Shown here piece by piece: positions 56,024-63,157 of a stretch of 64,000 nt of DNA. The notes under the pieces were generated by a model. It saw nothing but the letters and a program-made list of their open reading frames with translations. It made no database searches and was not told where the DNA came from. How positions within the stretch are numbered: the stretch's first letter is position 1; each line of letters starts with the position of its first letter. This DNA comes from JBKECO01 sp047974745 (lineage in GTDB: Bacteria > Bacillota > Clostridia > Lachnospirales > Lachnospiraceae), in NCBI GenBank assembly GCA_047974745.1, contig JBKECO010000002.1, positions 47,313-111,312 on the forward strand. The letters are read 5' to 3'. Both the position numbers and the translations under genes were made by a program.

Positions 56024-58708
56024 ATGAAAATTACACAATTAGATATAGACGGGATGTATCAGCCAGTCGGAATTGACAATTCAAAACCTGTATTTCATTT
56101 CTCGGTGGAAAGTGAGGAGATTGGAGCAAAAATTCTGGGATATCAGATTGTTGTTACAGCAGATAAAAGAGTTTTTTGGGACTCAGACAAACAAACATAC
56201 AGTGGTTATAACTTCGTGCCCTATCAGGGAGAAGCGCTTAGTGCAAAGACCAGATATCAGGTCGATGTAAAATTATGGGGAAGCGATGAACCGGAAGCGG
56301 TAATTGATACAACTTTTTTTGAAACAGGGTTTATGACAGATCTGTGGGAAGCGCATTGGATCGAGCCAGTGCAGGAGCCTGCAGTCGAAGAGAAGCAGCT
56401 TCCTTTCCTGGATCTGCTTATTCCGAACCCGGAATTCTGGGGCGGCGAGACCAGATTAAAACCAGTTCAGAGAATCAGAAGAATGATTCCTATCGACAGA
56501 CCGGTAAAAAGTGCCAGGCTCTATGTTTCTGCCCATGGAATCTATCAACTGTTCCTCAATGGAGAACAGCTTTCAAATCGTCGTTTTGCGCCGGAGAACT
56601 CTGCCTATAACAAGATCTTATATTATCAGACATACGATATTTCAGAACAATTAAGGCAGGGTCAGAATTGTATGGGATTTCTGCTGGCAGATGGCTGGTG
56701 GATTGGACGTTTGGGACTTTCGGGAGAAAGCTGTAACTATGGAAATAAGCTGGGGCTGATCTTTGAGGCAGATCTTATTTATGAGGATGGCAGCAGGGAG
56801 ACAGTATACTCAGATCCAGCTGTACATTCCAAAGAATCCTATATTCAATATTCAGATCTCTATATCGGAGAAAAACAGGATCTGACAAATGAAGATTCAG
56901 AATGGATGCAGCCTTCCTATGTTGAAGACAACTGGTTCGAATGCAGAAACGTAGAATTTGACAAAAACAATTTGACGGGACAGCTGATGGATCCTGTAGA
57001 AGTACTTGAAGAAATCAATGCAGTTCGCATATGGTACAGTGAAAGTGGCGATCTACTTGTTGATTTTGGACAAGTTGTAGCAGGAACCTGTAGCTTTTCG
57101 ATCGCTGGAATAGAAAATGATGTAATTACGGTGGAACACGGAGAGGTTCTGGATAAGGCGGGAGAATTCATTTACAATATTATTGGCAGAAATAAGGATC
57201 AAAAGGATGTATATGTATGCAGGGATGGAGAACTAATCCTTGAGCCATACTTTACTTATCACGGGTTTCGATATGCCAGAATTAAAGGAATCCGTAAAGA
57301 ACAGATCCTCAAAGCCAAAGCAGTAGTAATTGGCACAAAATTGAGAAAAACAGGGTGGTTTCGTTGTTCAAATGAAGCTTTGAATCAGTTGCAGCACAAT
57401 ATCATATGGAGTACGAAAGGAAATATGTTCTCTATTCCAACAGACTGCCCGCAAAGGGAGAAGCTAGGTTGGACAGGGGATATACAAGTATTTGCAAAAA
57501 CAGGCTGCTTTAATTACGATCTCCGTGGGTTTCTGGGAGCCTGGTTGGAGAACCAGAGGGCAGAACAGTCAGAGAATGGGGAAGTGCCAGTGGTTGTGCC
57601 AAATCCGAAGTACCAGGAGCTGGTACAGCGGATCATGAGCGGCGGACAGAACTCCTCCGCCGGATGGGGAGATGCTTGTATTCTTTTACCCTATTATCTC
57701 TACCAGTGCTATGGAGATCTCTCTATTCTGGAGCGAAGCTTTGAAAGCATGAGGGGATGGCTTTCTTATGTAAAGGAAAATTGTCAGCTTAAACCGGAAG
57801 GGTATGCGTCCTTTTCACCAGAAAAAAAGGCGAGAAATCCCTATTTATGGACAAAACAATATCATTTTGGTGACTGGCTGATTCCAAGTCTGCGGGCACT
57901 TCCGGATGGAATAGCCAAAGGAACGGCTGAGACAGCGGATGTTGTTGGATCCTGTTTTTATGCCATATCCGTAGCCTGCTTTGTGGATATTTGTCGAGTG
58001 CTTGGAAAAATCAATGAAGTAGAAAGATATCAAGAGCTTTTGCAAAAGATAAAGAACGCAGTAAGGGACGAGTTCGTTGATGAAAACGGCAGAGTCAAGG
58101 ACAGCAATCTGCAGGGTCTGTATGTTATGATTTTAAAAGCTGAGGTGACAGAGGGTGAGCTAAAACAAAAGGTCATTGCGAATCTGGTGGATTTGATTCA
58201 CGAAAATGGTAACTGTCTTGACACTGGATTTGCTTCTGTGTCCTATTTGCTGGATGTCCTGTATGAGAATGGTCATATGGATCTCGCCTATGAATTACTT
58301 CTGCAGACAAAAGCTCCTTCCTGGCTTTATATGACAGAGCGGGGAGCTACTACGATCTGGGAGAATTGGATGGCAGTGCTTGAAGATGGCACACCAACAG
58401 AATCCTCATACAATCATTATGCTTTCGGATGTGTGGGCGATTGGATGTATCGCCATATTGGGGGAGTCCGGGCAGAGGAGCCTGGCTATCGAAGGATCCT
58501 ATTTCAGCCGGATCTGAATTCATCCATTGGGTTTGCAGACTGTGTACTGGATTCACCCTATGGAAGGATCGCATTAAAGTGGGAGCAGATGGATGGAAGC
58601 TGTATAGTGGAAGGGTGTGTTCCTGTTGGAAGTAGTGCGAAACTGATCATTGGAGATCAGGAAACGGATCTGGAAAGTGGCAAATTCAAACAAGAATTCA
58701 AAATATAA
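56024..58708 (+). CDS. Alpha-L-rhamnosidase, GH78 family
   Basis: An 894-aa protein with N-terminal beta domains and the (alpha/alpha)6 catalytic barrel of GH78 (~residues 440-800). The characteristic DCPQREKLGWTGD segment lies near residue 477; acidic residues there and in WENWMAV (~784) fit the family's catalytic/substrate region. There is no signal peptide, so it acts in the cytoplasm on imported rhamnosides. With the ABC importer it forms a rhamnoside uptake-and-hydrolysis unit. The next reading frame is the ruined sulfatase. Confidence 0.92.
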   Translation: MKITQLDIDGMYQPVGIDNSKPVFHFSVESEEIGAKILGYQIVVTADKRVFWDSDKQTYSGYNFVPYQGEALSAKTRYQVDVKLWGSDEPEAVIDTTFFETGFMTDLWEAHWIEPVQEPAVEEKQLPFLDLLIPNPEFWGGETRLKPVQRIRRMIPIDRPVKSARLYVSAHGIYQLFLNGEQLSNRRFAPENSAYNKILYYQTYDISEQLRQGQNCMGFLLADGWWIGRLGLSGESCNYGNKLGLIFEADLIYEDGSRETVYSDPAVHSKESYIQYSDLYIGEKQDLTNEDSEWMQPSYVEDNWFECRNVEFDKNNLTGQLMDPVEVLEEINAVRIWYSESGDLLVDFGQVVAGTCSFSIAGIENDVITVEHGEVLDKAGEFIYNIIGRNKDQKDVYVCRDGELILEPYFTYHGFRYARIKGIRKEQILKAKAVVIGTKLRKTGWFRCSNEALNQLQHNIIWSTKGNMFSIPTDCPQREKLGWTGDIQVFAKTGCFNYDLRGFLGAWLENQRAEQSENGEVPVVVPNPKYQELVQRIMSGGQNSSAGWGDACILLPYYLYQCYGDLSILERSFESMRGWLSYVKENCQLKPEGYASFSPEKKARNPYLWTKQYHFGDWLIPSLRALPDGIAKGTAETADVVGSCFYAISVACFVDICRVLGKINEVERYQELLQKIKNAVRDEFVDENGRVKDSNLQGLYVMILKAEVTEGELKQKVIANLVDLIHENGNCLDTGFASVSYLLDVLYENGHMDLAYELLLQTKAPSWLYMTERGATTIWENWMAVLEDGTPTESSYNHYAFGCVGDWMYRHIGGVRAEEPGYRRILFQPDLNSSIGFADCVLDSPYGRIALKWEQMDGSCIVEGCVPVGSSAKLIIGDQETDLESGKFKQEFKI

Positions 58709-58709
58709 T

Positions 58710-59239
58710 GTGATTTACTTTTTTGCAGATGAAATGCGGGCAGATGCCATCGAATGCTACGGGAATCAAGACGATTCCTTCTGTTCTTGAATCACATGGA
58801 TATAGGACAGCCAGCTTTGGTAAGACCCATCTGCCTTATGGTGCAGATGGGTTTGAGGTCAATAATCAGGATGGGAGTGAGATGGATCTGGGACTTGGAT
58901 TTCCCCAACTCATGAATCTGGATAAAATTGAACCCGGCGGAACAGTAAAAATGAATTTGGGAAGTCGATTTCCAGAAGGTGCCTTTTACAGACCTGAGCT
59001 GGTAGCAAAAAACGCCATTGAATGGCTGGGTTCAGTGGGAGAAGATAACTTTTTTCTGAGAATTTCTTTTTTGCAGCCACACACACCAGTTGTGGTGCCG
59101 GAACCCTATGCATCTATGTATCATGATATCGATTTTGACTCAGATATCATGCCGGATGCAGACTTGAGTTATTTCGAGCGAAGATTTGCTGATTTTTTGG
59201 GATTGTCCTCAATTCCACCCGAAAAAAGAAAGCAGATGA
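58710..59239 (+). pseudogene. Sulfatase, N-terminal part (broken)
   Basis: Two frames together encode the front of a type I sulfatase. From 58707 one frame reads NVIYFFADEMRADAIECYGN, the usual start with the metal-binding Asp; after about 58760 the sequence continues one frame over as KTIPSVLESHGYRTASFGKTHLP. The roughly 60-70 residues that should lie between, including the CxPxR formylglycine motif, are missing. The frame is then cut at 59239 by the inserted segment and hits a stop at 59250. No proper start codon or ribosome site remains. It was the last gene of the rhamnosidase operon. Confidence 0.88.
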
Positions 59240-59369
59240 TTATATTTTAGTCGCTGTAAGAGCAAGTGGAAAAGGGCAACTGTTTGCAAGAACATTATTT
59301 ATAATGGATTCAACAAAGGTAAAAAAATATAAGGCTGCCAATGCATTTATTGACTATAAAACCCTTTAA
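59240..59369 (+). pseudogene. C-terminal fragment of an unknown protein at the left edge of the insertion
   Basis: An open frame without a start runs from the junction to TAA at 59367-59369 and encodes about 43 residues (YILVAVRASGKGQLFARTLF...NAFIDYKTL). Its 5' part would lie beyond the insertion boundary, so the gene is truncated. I do not recognise the family. Confidence 0.45.
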
Positions 59370-59417
59370 TTAATTGACTTTTTATGCCTTAAAAACAAAC
59401 AAATATACCTAAAACGG

Positions 59418-59446
59418 TTTACATTGTGTTGACATTGTGGTATATA
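59418..59446 (+). promoter_or_regulatory. Promoter of putative small RNA
   Basis: TTTACA (59418-59423), a 17-bp spacer and TATATA (59441-59446). No ORF follows; a structured region and a terminator do. Confidence 0.55.
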
Positions 59447-59452
59447 TTAGAT

Positions 59453-59594
59453 GTAAAAGAGTTATCTATTTTAAAAGTAACTGAGGGCGGAACAGGTAGC
59501 CGCCACCACGTATTTATACGTTCGGAGATGCAGATTACCACCTGCCTTTGCTTTTAAATTCAAGGTCATAGGAAAATTCCTATGACCTTTTTTT
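59453..59594 (+). ncRNA. Putative structured small RNA in the insertion
   Basis: About 140 nt between a promoter and a strong terminator, with no plausible ORF. Hairpins by eye: GGCGG/CCGCC (59486-59505), ACGTAT/ATACGT (59509-59521 region) and GCAG/CTGC (59530-59545). It ends in a 13-bp terminator stem (AAGGTCATAGGAA with TTCCTATGACCTT, 59562-59589) and a T run. It could be an antisense or antitoxin RNA of a mobile element. A longer-range CAGGT/ACCTG pairing is also possible. Confidence 0.5.
59562..59594 (+). terminator. Terminator of putative small RNA
   Basis: A perfect 13-bp stem with a 2-nt loop and a T run. Its reverse side directly follows the stop of the minus-strand gene fragment at 59593, so it may work in both directions. 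Confidence 0.85.
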
Positions 59595-59727
59595 AGTATT
59601 TAAAATCTTCGTGGATACCTTTCCGATCAAGGTATTCTTTCCGGGCCTTTTCTCTTTGCTCCGGAGTGGCAGCAGTTTTGTATTTGCTATAAAATTCACG
59701 GTCAATACTTGCATCCAGTTTTGTAAC
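59593..59727 (-). pseudogene. Truncated copy of a small-protein gene (C-terminal part)
   Basis: Minus-strand sequence encodes about 45 residues ending YKTAATPEQREKARKEYLDR then KGIHEDFKY. This closely matches the tail of the intact protein at 61253 (YKTSATTEQREKARKEYLDR then VGISENFRW). Upstream, similarity stops near 59727 and the frame runs into DNA that looks coding on the other strand. A deletion or recombination inside the element has removed its start. Confidence 0.6.
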
Positions 59728-59728
59728 T

Positions 59729-59871
59729 GTGGTTGTTATTTCCCAAGATAATAAGGATGATGTGATTACAGAGCTGAAAAAAAAGGATGGCTGCGTCATA
59801 TCGTGGATCAGCAGAAAGACAAGATGCTTGAAAAGAGTGACAAGATTGAAACTCTGCAGCAGCAGGAGTAG
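59729..59871 (+). pseudogene. Fragment of an unknown helical protein with an A8 frameshift
   Basis: The frame reads VVVISQDNKDDVITELKKK up to a run of eight A at 59777-59784. Shifting frame at the run gives GWLRHIVDQQKDKMLEKSDK and IETLQQQE to TAG at 59869-59871, a plausible charged coiled-coil tail. No start codon context or family is recognised. It abuts the truncated minus-strand copy, which suggests a deletion joint near 59728. Further sense-like codons continue to TAG near 59945. Confidence 0.4.
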
Positions 59872-59924
59872 GGTGCAGAACACCAGATGTACAACTTGTT
59901 GGCAAGCCATCAATATCAGGGAAG

Positions 59925-59976
59925 AAAGCCGTTCGGAACACATTAGAAGTGATTATTTTGTGTTCCGAACGGCTTT
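59925..59976 (+). terminator. 18-bp perfect inverted repeat, probable terminator
   Basis: AAAGCCGTTCGGAACACA (59925-59942) pairs with TGTGTTCCGAACGGCTTT (59959-59976), followed by a short T/A tail. The remaining DNA to 60178 (about 200 bp, AT-rich) shows no gene. Confidence 0.65.
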
Positions 59977-60178
59977 TAAAAATGATCAATTCTGGTAGTG
60001 TCTACCAAATAGATGTGTACGGAATAAGACAGTTTTCATTAAATTTTTAAAAGAGCTCCTACAAAACATGAACCTAGGATTGTAAAAAGGGGTAAGAAAC
60101 ATTTTCTATCAATAAAGTACCAATTCCGCTGGTTATATTGCATATGATTTAAAGCAATTTTTATACACAATGAAAGAG

Positions 60179-60361
60179 CTATTTTAGTAGAAGAAATGCA
60201 AGGACTGCAATAACAATTAATGTTATCAACTTTGTTAAACAGCTCCCTTTGCTAATGTTGTGAAAATCTCCTATTTTTGAACGATTAACTGAGTCTGAAA
60301 AATTTGCCATTTGGTTTTTTTTATATTCGTCATTTCTTCTTTTCTCTTCTAAATCGTCCAT
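60179..60361 (-). CDS. Small protein with C-terminal membrane helix
   Basis: A 60-aa protein: charged N-terminal half (MDDLEEKRRNDEYKKNQMAN) and a hydrophobic C-terminal segment (KLITLIVIAVLAFLLLK), so probably tail-anchored. It starts 20 bp after the secreted-protein gene in the same orientation, with a GAGAGGAGACCAA site, so the two form an operon. The family is not recognised. It could help export, anchor or give immunity to the upstream product. Confidence 0.6.
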   Translation of the reverse strand: MDDLEEKRRNDEYKKNQMANFSDSVNRSKIGDFHNISKGSCLTKLITLIVIAVLAFLLLK

Positions 60362-60381
60362 TTGGTCTCCTCTCTATTTAT

Positions 60382-61026
60382 TTACGCTAAAACTAATAAC
60401 TCTATTGTGTAAGTAGCTGTCATTCCAGATATACGAGCCACAGCAGATGTAAACAATCTTGGACCCGATATAGAAGAACTTGGATAATAAAGGGTTTGTG
60501 CCCATCCCGTAGTGTAACTGAAGGTATTGCTTGAAGGTGTTTTTGATAAAGATTTGCCAGCAGGAACACCACTATGTAGCCAAACTTCTCTATTAGACAT
60601 GTATATTGTGCTTAAGCTTGGTGACCAGCTTCCGTAACACTTTGAAACAGTTATATAATCTCCACTTCTAGTGTAAACAATTGTTCCGGATGCAGTGACA
60701 TAATTTTCTTTTTTTGACCCGCTTGATGAAGAATATGTTGAGATGCCTGTGGAAGAAGGCAGAGGTAAAGTGATTTCATATGTTGTAGAAGTTGACGCTG
60801 TTGCACTTGTACGATATGTTTGTACAGCGGAAGAATTTACGGAGGATGTTTTAAGCGTGATATCATCCATATTGTAAGTAGTAACCTCACCCGTTTCGTT
60901 ATTTATTAGTCTTGCGTATATAATATTGTTGTCAGTAGACTCGGCTGCCGACACGTTGGTCTTGTTACCAATAAAAAGACTTAAAACTAATACAAAAACA
61001 AGAATTCCACTATAAAGTTTACGCAT
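60382..61026 (-). CDS. Secreted Ser/Thr-rich protein of unknown function
   Basis: A 214-aa protein with a clear signal peptide (MRKLYSGILVFVLVLSLFIG then NKTNVSAAES, cleavage probably after SAA). The mature part is rich in Ser, Thr and Tyr, predicted mostly beta, with SGDYITVSKCYGSWSPS in the middle and TATYTIELLVLA at the end; it has a single Cys after the signal. There is no cell-wall anchor. The ribosome site AAAGGAGGAAAAATTT is strong. Carried in the insertion with a small membrane protein, it could be a surface or antagonistic factor; that is inference. Confidence 0.65.
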   Translation of the reverse strand: MRKLYSGILVFVLVLSLFIGNKTNVSAAESTDNNIIYARLINNETGEVTTYNMDDITLKTSSVNSSAVQTYRTSATASTSTTYEITLPLPSSTGISTYSSSSGSKKENYVTASGTIVYTRSGDYITVSKCYGSWSPSLSTIYMSNREVWLHSGVPAGKSLSKTPSSNTFSYTTGWAQTLYYPSSSISGPRLFTSAVARISGMTATYTIELLVLA

Positions 61027-61220
61027 AAATTTTCCTCCTTTAGGATTGATTAAGAATGGCTACAATTACTCTCACTCTATGGTCTGCTTATCTTTCTTAA
61101 TTGTCTAGCTAAAAGAATACTGTAGCGGTTCTAATAAAACAAGATACGTAGCAGAAAATGACAATTTTCAGCAGAATTAGTAAGTCGTTTTACTTTTTGA
61201 ATAATGACATCTTTTTACAA

Positions 61221-61252
61221 TTTGAAGAGCAACAGAATTGTTGCTCTTCAAA
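61221..61252 (-). terminator. 14-bp inverted repeat after small-protein gene
   Basis: TTTGAAGAGCAACA (61221-61234) pairs perfectly with TGTTGCTCTTCAAA (61239-61252) around GAAT. It directly follows the stop at 61253 (minus strand). The T tail is weak, so it may also act as an mRNA end stabiliser. The gap 61027-61220 otherwise holds only the AT-rich promoter region of the secreted-protein gene. Confidence 0.65.
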
Positions 61253-61501
61253 TCACCACCTAAAGTTTTCACTAATACCCACTCGATCTAGATACTCTTT
61301 GCGGGCTTTTTCGCGCTGCTCAGTAGTAGCAGAAGTTTTGTACTGAGTATAAATTTCATGATTAATATTTGGATCTAGTTTATAAGCCAGACCTTTCTTT
61401 ATAGATTTTTTTCTTTCTGGATCCGCATCTTCAATCAAAAAATACTGGCATAATTCTGTAAAAAGAGTTACTGGTATTTGTATTTGTTTTTCTTTCTTCA
61501 T
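61253..61501 (-). CDS. Small conserved mobile-element protein (complexin-like hypothetical)
   Basis: About 82 aa: MKKEKQIQIPVTLFTELCQY, then a Lys/Glu-rich region and the tail YLDRVGISENFRW. I recall similar proteins as short hypotheticals in conjugative elements of Lachnospiraceae, sometimes mislabelled complexin. The function is unknown. The stop of the 54-aa gene upstream is fused to its ribosome site (TTTTTAGGAGTTGGTGATCAAT), so the two are coupled; GTG 61513 is an alternative start. A truncated relative lies at 59593. Confidence 0.7.
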   Translation of the reverse strand: MKKEKQIQIPVTLFTELCQYFLIEDADPERKKSIKKGLAYKLDPNINHEIYTQYKTSATTEQREKARKEYLDRVGISENFRW

Positions 61502-61516
61502 ATTGATCACCAACTC

Positions 61517-61681
61517 CTAAAAAGAATAATACATTTCATCTAAAAGAGCTGAAAGCTTCTTTGCGATAGCTTTTTCTTCATCGTTACAATCTCCGCAAGC
61601 ATAGGCAATTTCAACTACATTCTGCAGTAGATCTATTTCTAATCTGCTTTCTAAAATGATTTTATCCATGTCTTTTTTCAT
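61517..61681 (-). CDS. 54-aa acidic helical protein
   Basis: A short ORF with a good start: ATG 61681 behind TAGGAGATTAATT. It encodes MKKDMDKIILESRLEIDLLQ, then NVVEIAYACGDCNDEEKAIA and KKLSALLDEMYYSF. It is acidic and fully helical in appearance, with a CxxC pair. It is the first gene of a two-gene unit with 61253 and lies next to a twin operator. No family is assigned. Confidence 0.65.
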   Translation of the reverse strand: MKKDMDKIILESRLEIDLLQNVVEIAYACGDCNDEEKAIAKKLSALLDEMYYSF

Positions 61682-61701
61682 AATTAATCTCCTATTGAGT
61701 A

Positions 61702-61766
61702 ACTATTGTCAAAACGATAGCTTAATGGTTGTAATACGTTGCTTTAGCTATCGTTTTGACGATAGT
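61702..61766 (-). promoter_or_regulatory. Twin dyad operator / 21-bp inverted repeat
   Basis: ACTATTGTCAAAACGATAGCT (61702-61722) and AGCTATCGTTTTGACGATAG plus T (61746-61766) are inverted copies with one mismatch. Each arm is itself an imperfect dyad of the form CTATCGT-N4-ACGATAG. Such paired dyads are typical operators of a small repressor. It lies 21 bp upstream of the ATG at 61681. The repressor gene is not in the window. Confidence 0.6.
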
Positions 61767-61771
61767 AAGGT

Positions 61772-61972
61772 TTATTTTTCTTCAGATCCGTCTATATTAA
61801 GTTGTCCTGGAACTTGCTTTTCTATTTTATTTTTCTTTTTTGACGTTTCAACTGCCATTAGTACAACATCTCCAGTAATGAGATTAGTCTGCTCTGCAGT
61901 AGTTAATACATGTTCACTGTCAAAGTCGATATGTGTTTGTAATTTACGTGTTTGAATAGATGAACCAGATGA
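61772..61972 (-). pseudogene. C-terminal fragment of an unknown protein at the right edge of the insertion
   Basis: A minus-strand frame enters from the junction and encodes RKLQTHIDFDSEHVLTTAEQ, then TNLITGDVVLMAVETSKKKN and KIEKQVPGQLNIDGSEEK to a stop at 61772. Its start would lie beyond the insertion end, so it is truncated like the fragment at the left edge. The family is unknown. A polar, Lys-rich tail suggests a cytoplasmic protein. Confidence 0.45.
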
Positions 61973-62712
61973 AAAGATTCTATTATGGTCTTGCAGCATG
62001 GGTGGATGCGCAAGTAGGGCTTGTTATTGACTATGTAGAAAAATCAGGTCTGTCAGAGAATACGATTCTAATTTTTAGTGCAGACCATGGGGCTTCACTG
62101 GGGGAGTTCGGTGCTGTCGCAAAATTTCTTTTTAACAGAGCCAGTCAGAGAGTTCCGCTGATCATCTCGCTGCCCGGTATGCAGCAGGGAGTTCAAGACA
62201 ATAAGGTCTGCTCTATGGTAGATTTTGCAAGAACAATCTTTCATCTTCTGGATATTGAGATCCCCAAACAGTTTAAGGGCAGAAATCTATTAGAAGTGAT
62301 CGAGGGTGAAACCTTTGCCTTTGGAACCATAGGCTATGGGTCAGCTGTTTCATACCCGCTTCAATATGATGCATCAGGCAGATATGACGAAAATCACGCA
62401 TGGCCAAGACGAGCATGTGTCAGAACAAATCGGTTCCGACTGGATATGAATATCCGGATGAATGGGCGCTCAGTTTCAGAAGCAGAAGAAGATTTATTCT
62501 TTGTTGATCGTAATCTATGCCCAGAAGAGTCAGTAAATTTGGCTCAGAGCGCGCAGTATTGATTGGAAATCATAAAACTGCGCTCGATACTGCTTGAGCA
62601 CTGCGCTGACAGCAAAGAGGTCAGCGCAGAAGATCTGAAAGCAGTAAATGAACTGCTGGTGTCAAAAGAGTTCTTTAAGTATCTGCATAGTGCAAGGGAT
62701 AAGAAGAAATAA
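61966..62712 (+). pseudogene. Sulfatase, C-terminal part (broken, in-frame TGA)
   Basis: Continuation of the split sulfatase: RFYYGLAAWVDAQVGLVIDY, then NTILIFSADHGASLGEFG with the metal-binding Asp-His, to AQSAQY. There is an in-frame TGA at 62560-62562, after which the same frame continues as LEIIKLRSILLEHCADSKEV and SAEDLKAVNELLVSKEFFKY to TAA at 62710-62712. So the gene also carries a nonsense mutation near its end. No ribosome site supports independent translation of this half. Confidence 0.88.
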
Positions 62713-62831
62713 ATACATCAAGCATCATTTATACAGGCTCTGTTCGGAAATGTTAGCTGGGAAAGTTGAGTAAATATGAAATAACATTTTGAATATACTA
62801 TTATAAAGAAGCTGGAATATTAAAGATCTGA

Positions 62832-62863
62832 TTGACAAAAACTAAAGATGAGAATATTATAAT
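62832..62863 (+). promoter_or_regulatory. Promoter of antitoxin-toxin pair
   Basis: TTGACA (62832-62837), a 17-bp spacer and TATTAT (62855-62860), overlapping a TATAAT (62858-62863). The rest of 62713-62831 shows nothing. Confidence 0.65.
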
Positions 62864-62868
62864 AGAAG

Positions 62869-62882
62869 GTGGGATATCCCAC
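62869..62882 (+). promoter_or_regulatory. Palindromic operator, autoregulatory site
   Basis: A perfect 14-bp palindrome GTGGGATATCCCAC sits at the expected transcription start, 23 bp before the antitoxin ATG. Its position fits autorepression by the antitoxin or its complex. Confidence 0.65.
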
Positions 62883-62904
62883 AAAATATATGGAGGTGAA
62901 TCAG

Positions 62905-63144
62905 ATGGAAGCTTTAAAAGATTATACAGTTCATATTGATAGCAAAAAGAGAGTTACACTTAGAGGTGCAGCATACCAGTATTATAATGTGAAAGAATAC
63001 AACAACGGATGCATTATGCTTGAACCACGTGAATTATCTGTTCCTGATAGTATATCTGCAAGAACATTGGCAGATATGGAAAAAGCAATTCAAAATTTCA
63101 AGGGAGGGGATGTTTCATCCACAATTGATTTATCTGATTTCTGA
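62905..63144 (+). CDS. Probable type II antitoxin
   Basis: A 79-aa protein starting MEALKDYTVHIDSKKRVTLR, an AbrB/MazE-like beta-hairpin pattern in the first 50 residues, followed by a helical tail (ADMEKAIQNFKGGD) that could bind a toxin. ATG 62905 follows GGAGGTGAATCAG; an in-frame start at 62869 would include the operator and is rejected. It is 13 bp upstream of a RelE-like toxin remnant, the usual antitoxin-toxin order. The family assignment is tentative. Confidence 0.65.
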   Translation: MEALKDYTVHIDSKKRVTLRGAAYQYYNVKEYNNGCIMLEPRELSVPDSISARTLADMEKAIQNFKGGDVSSTIDLSDF

Positions 63145-63157
63145 TTGGAGCAGCTGA

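Larger units (their letters stand above)
59240..61972. mobile_element. 2733-bp insertion splitting the sulfatase, flanked by 7-bp direct repeat
   Basis: CAGATGA occurs at 59233-59239 and 61966-61972. Removing one copy plus the DNA between joins EKRKQM to KRFYYGLAAWVD in a single frame, which restores the sulfatase. The segment has no recognisable transposase or integrase. It carries gene fragments cut at both ends, a probable small RNA, a secreted-protein operon on the minus strand, small-protein genes and a twin operator. It is best read as a remnant of a larger mobile element or cargo left after deletion. Confidence 0.8.

Noticed and set aside
59593..59943. A full-length 116-codon minus-strand gene at this position
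   Set aside because: Only the last ~45 codons match the relative at 61253. The upstream part is Leu/Ser-rich shadow of sequence that looks coding on the plus strand.
62560..62562. In-frame TGA in the sulfatase as selenocysteine
   Set aside because: The gene is already split and lacks its catalytic motif, the position is near the C-terminus outside any active site, and no clear SECIS-like hairpin was recognised.
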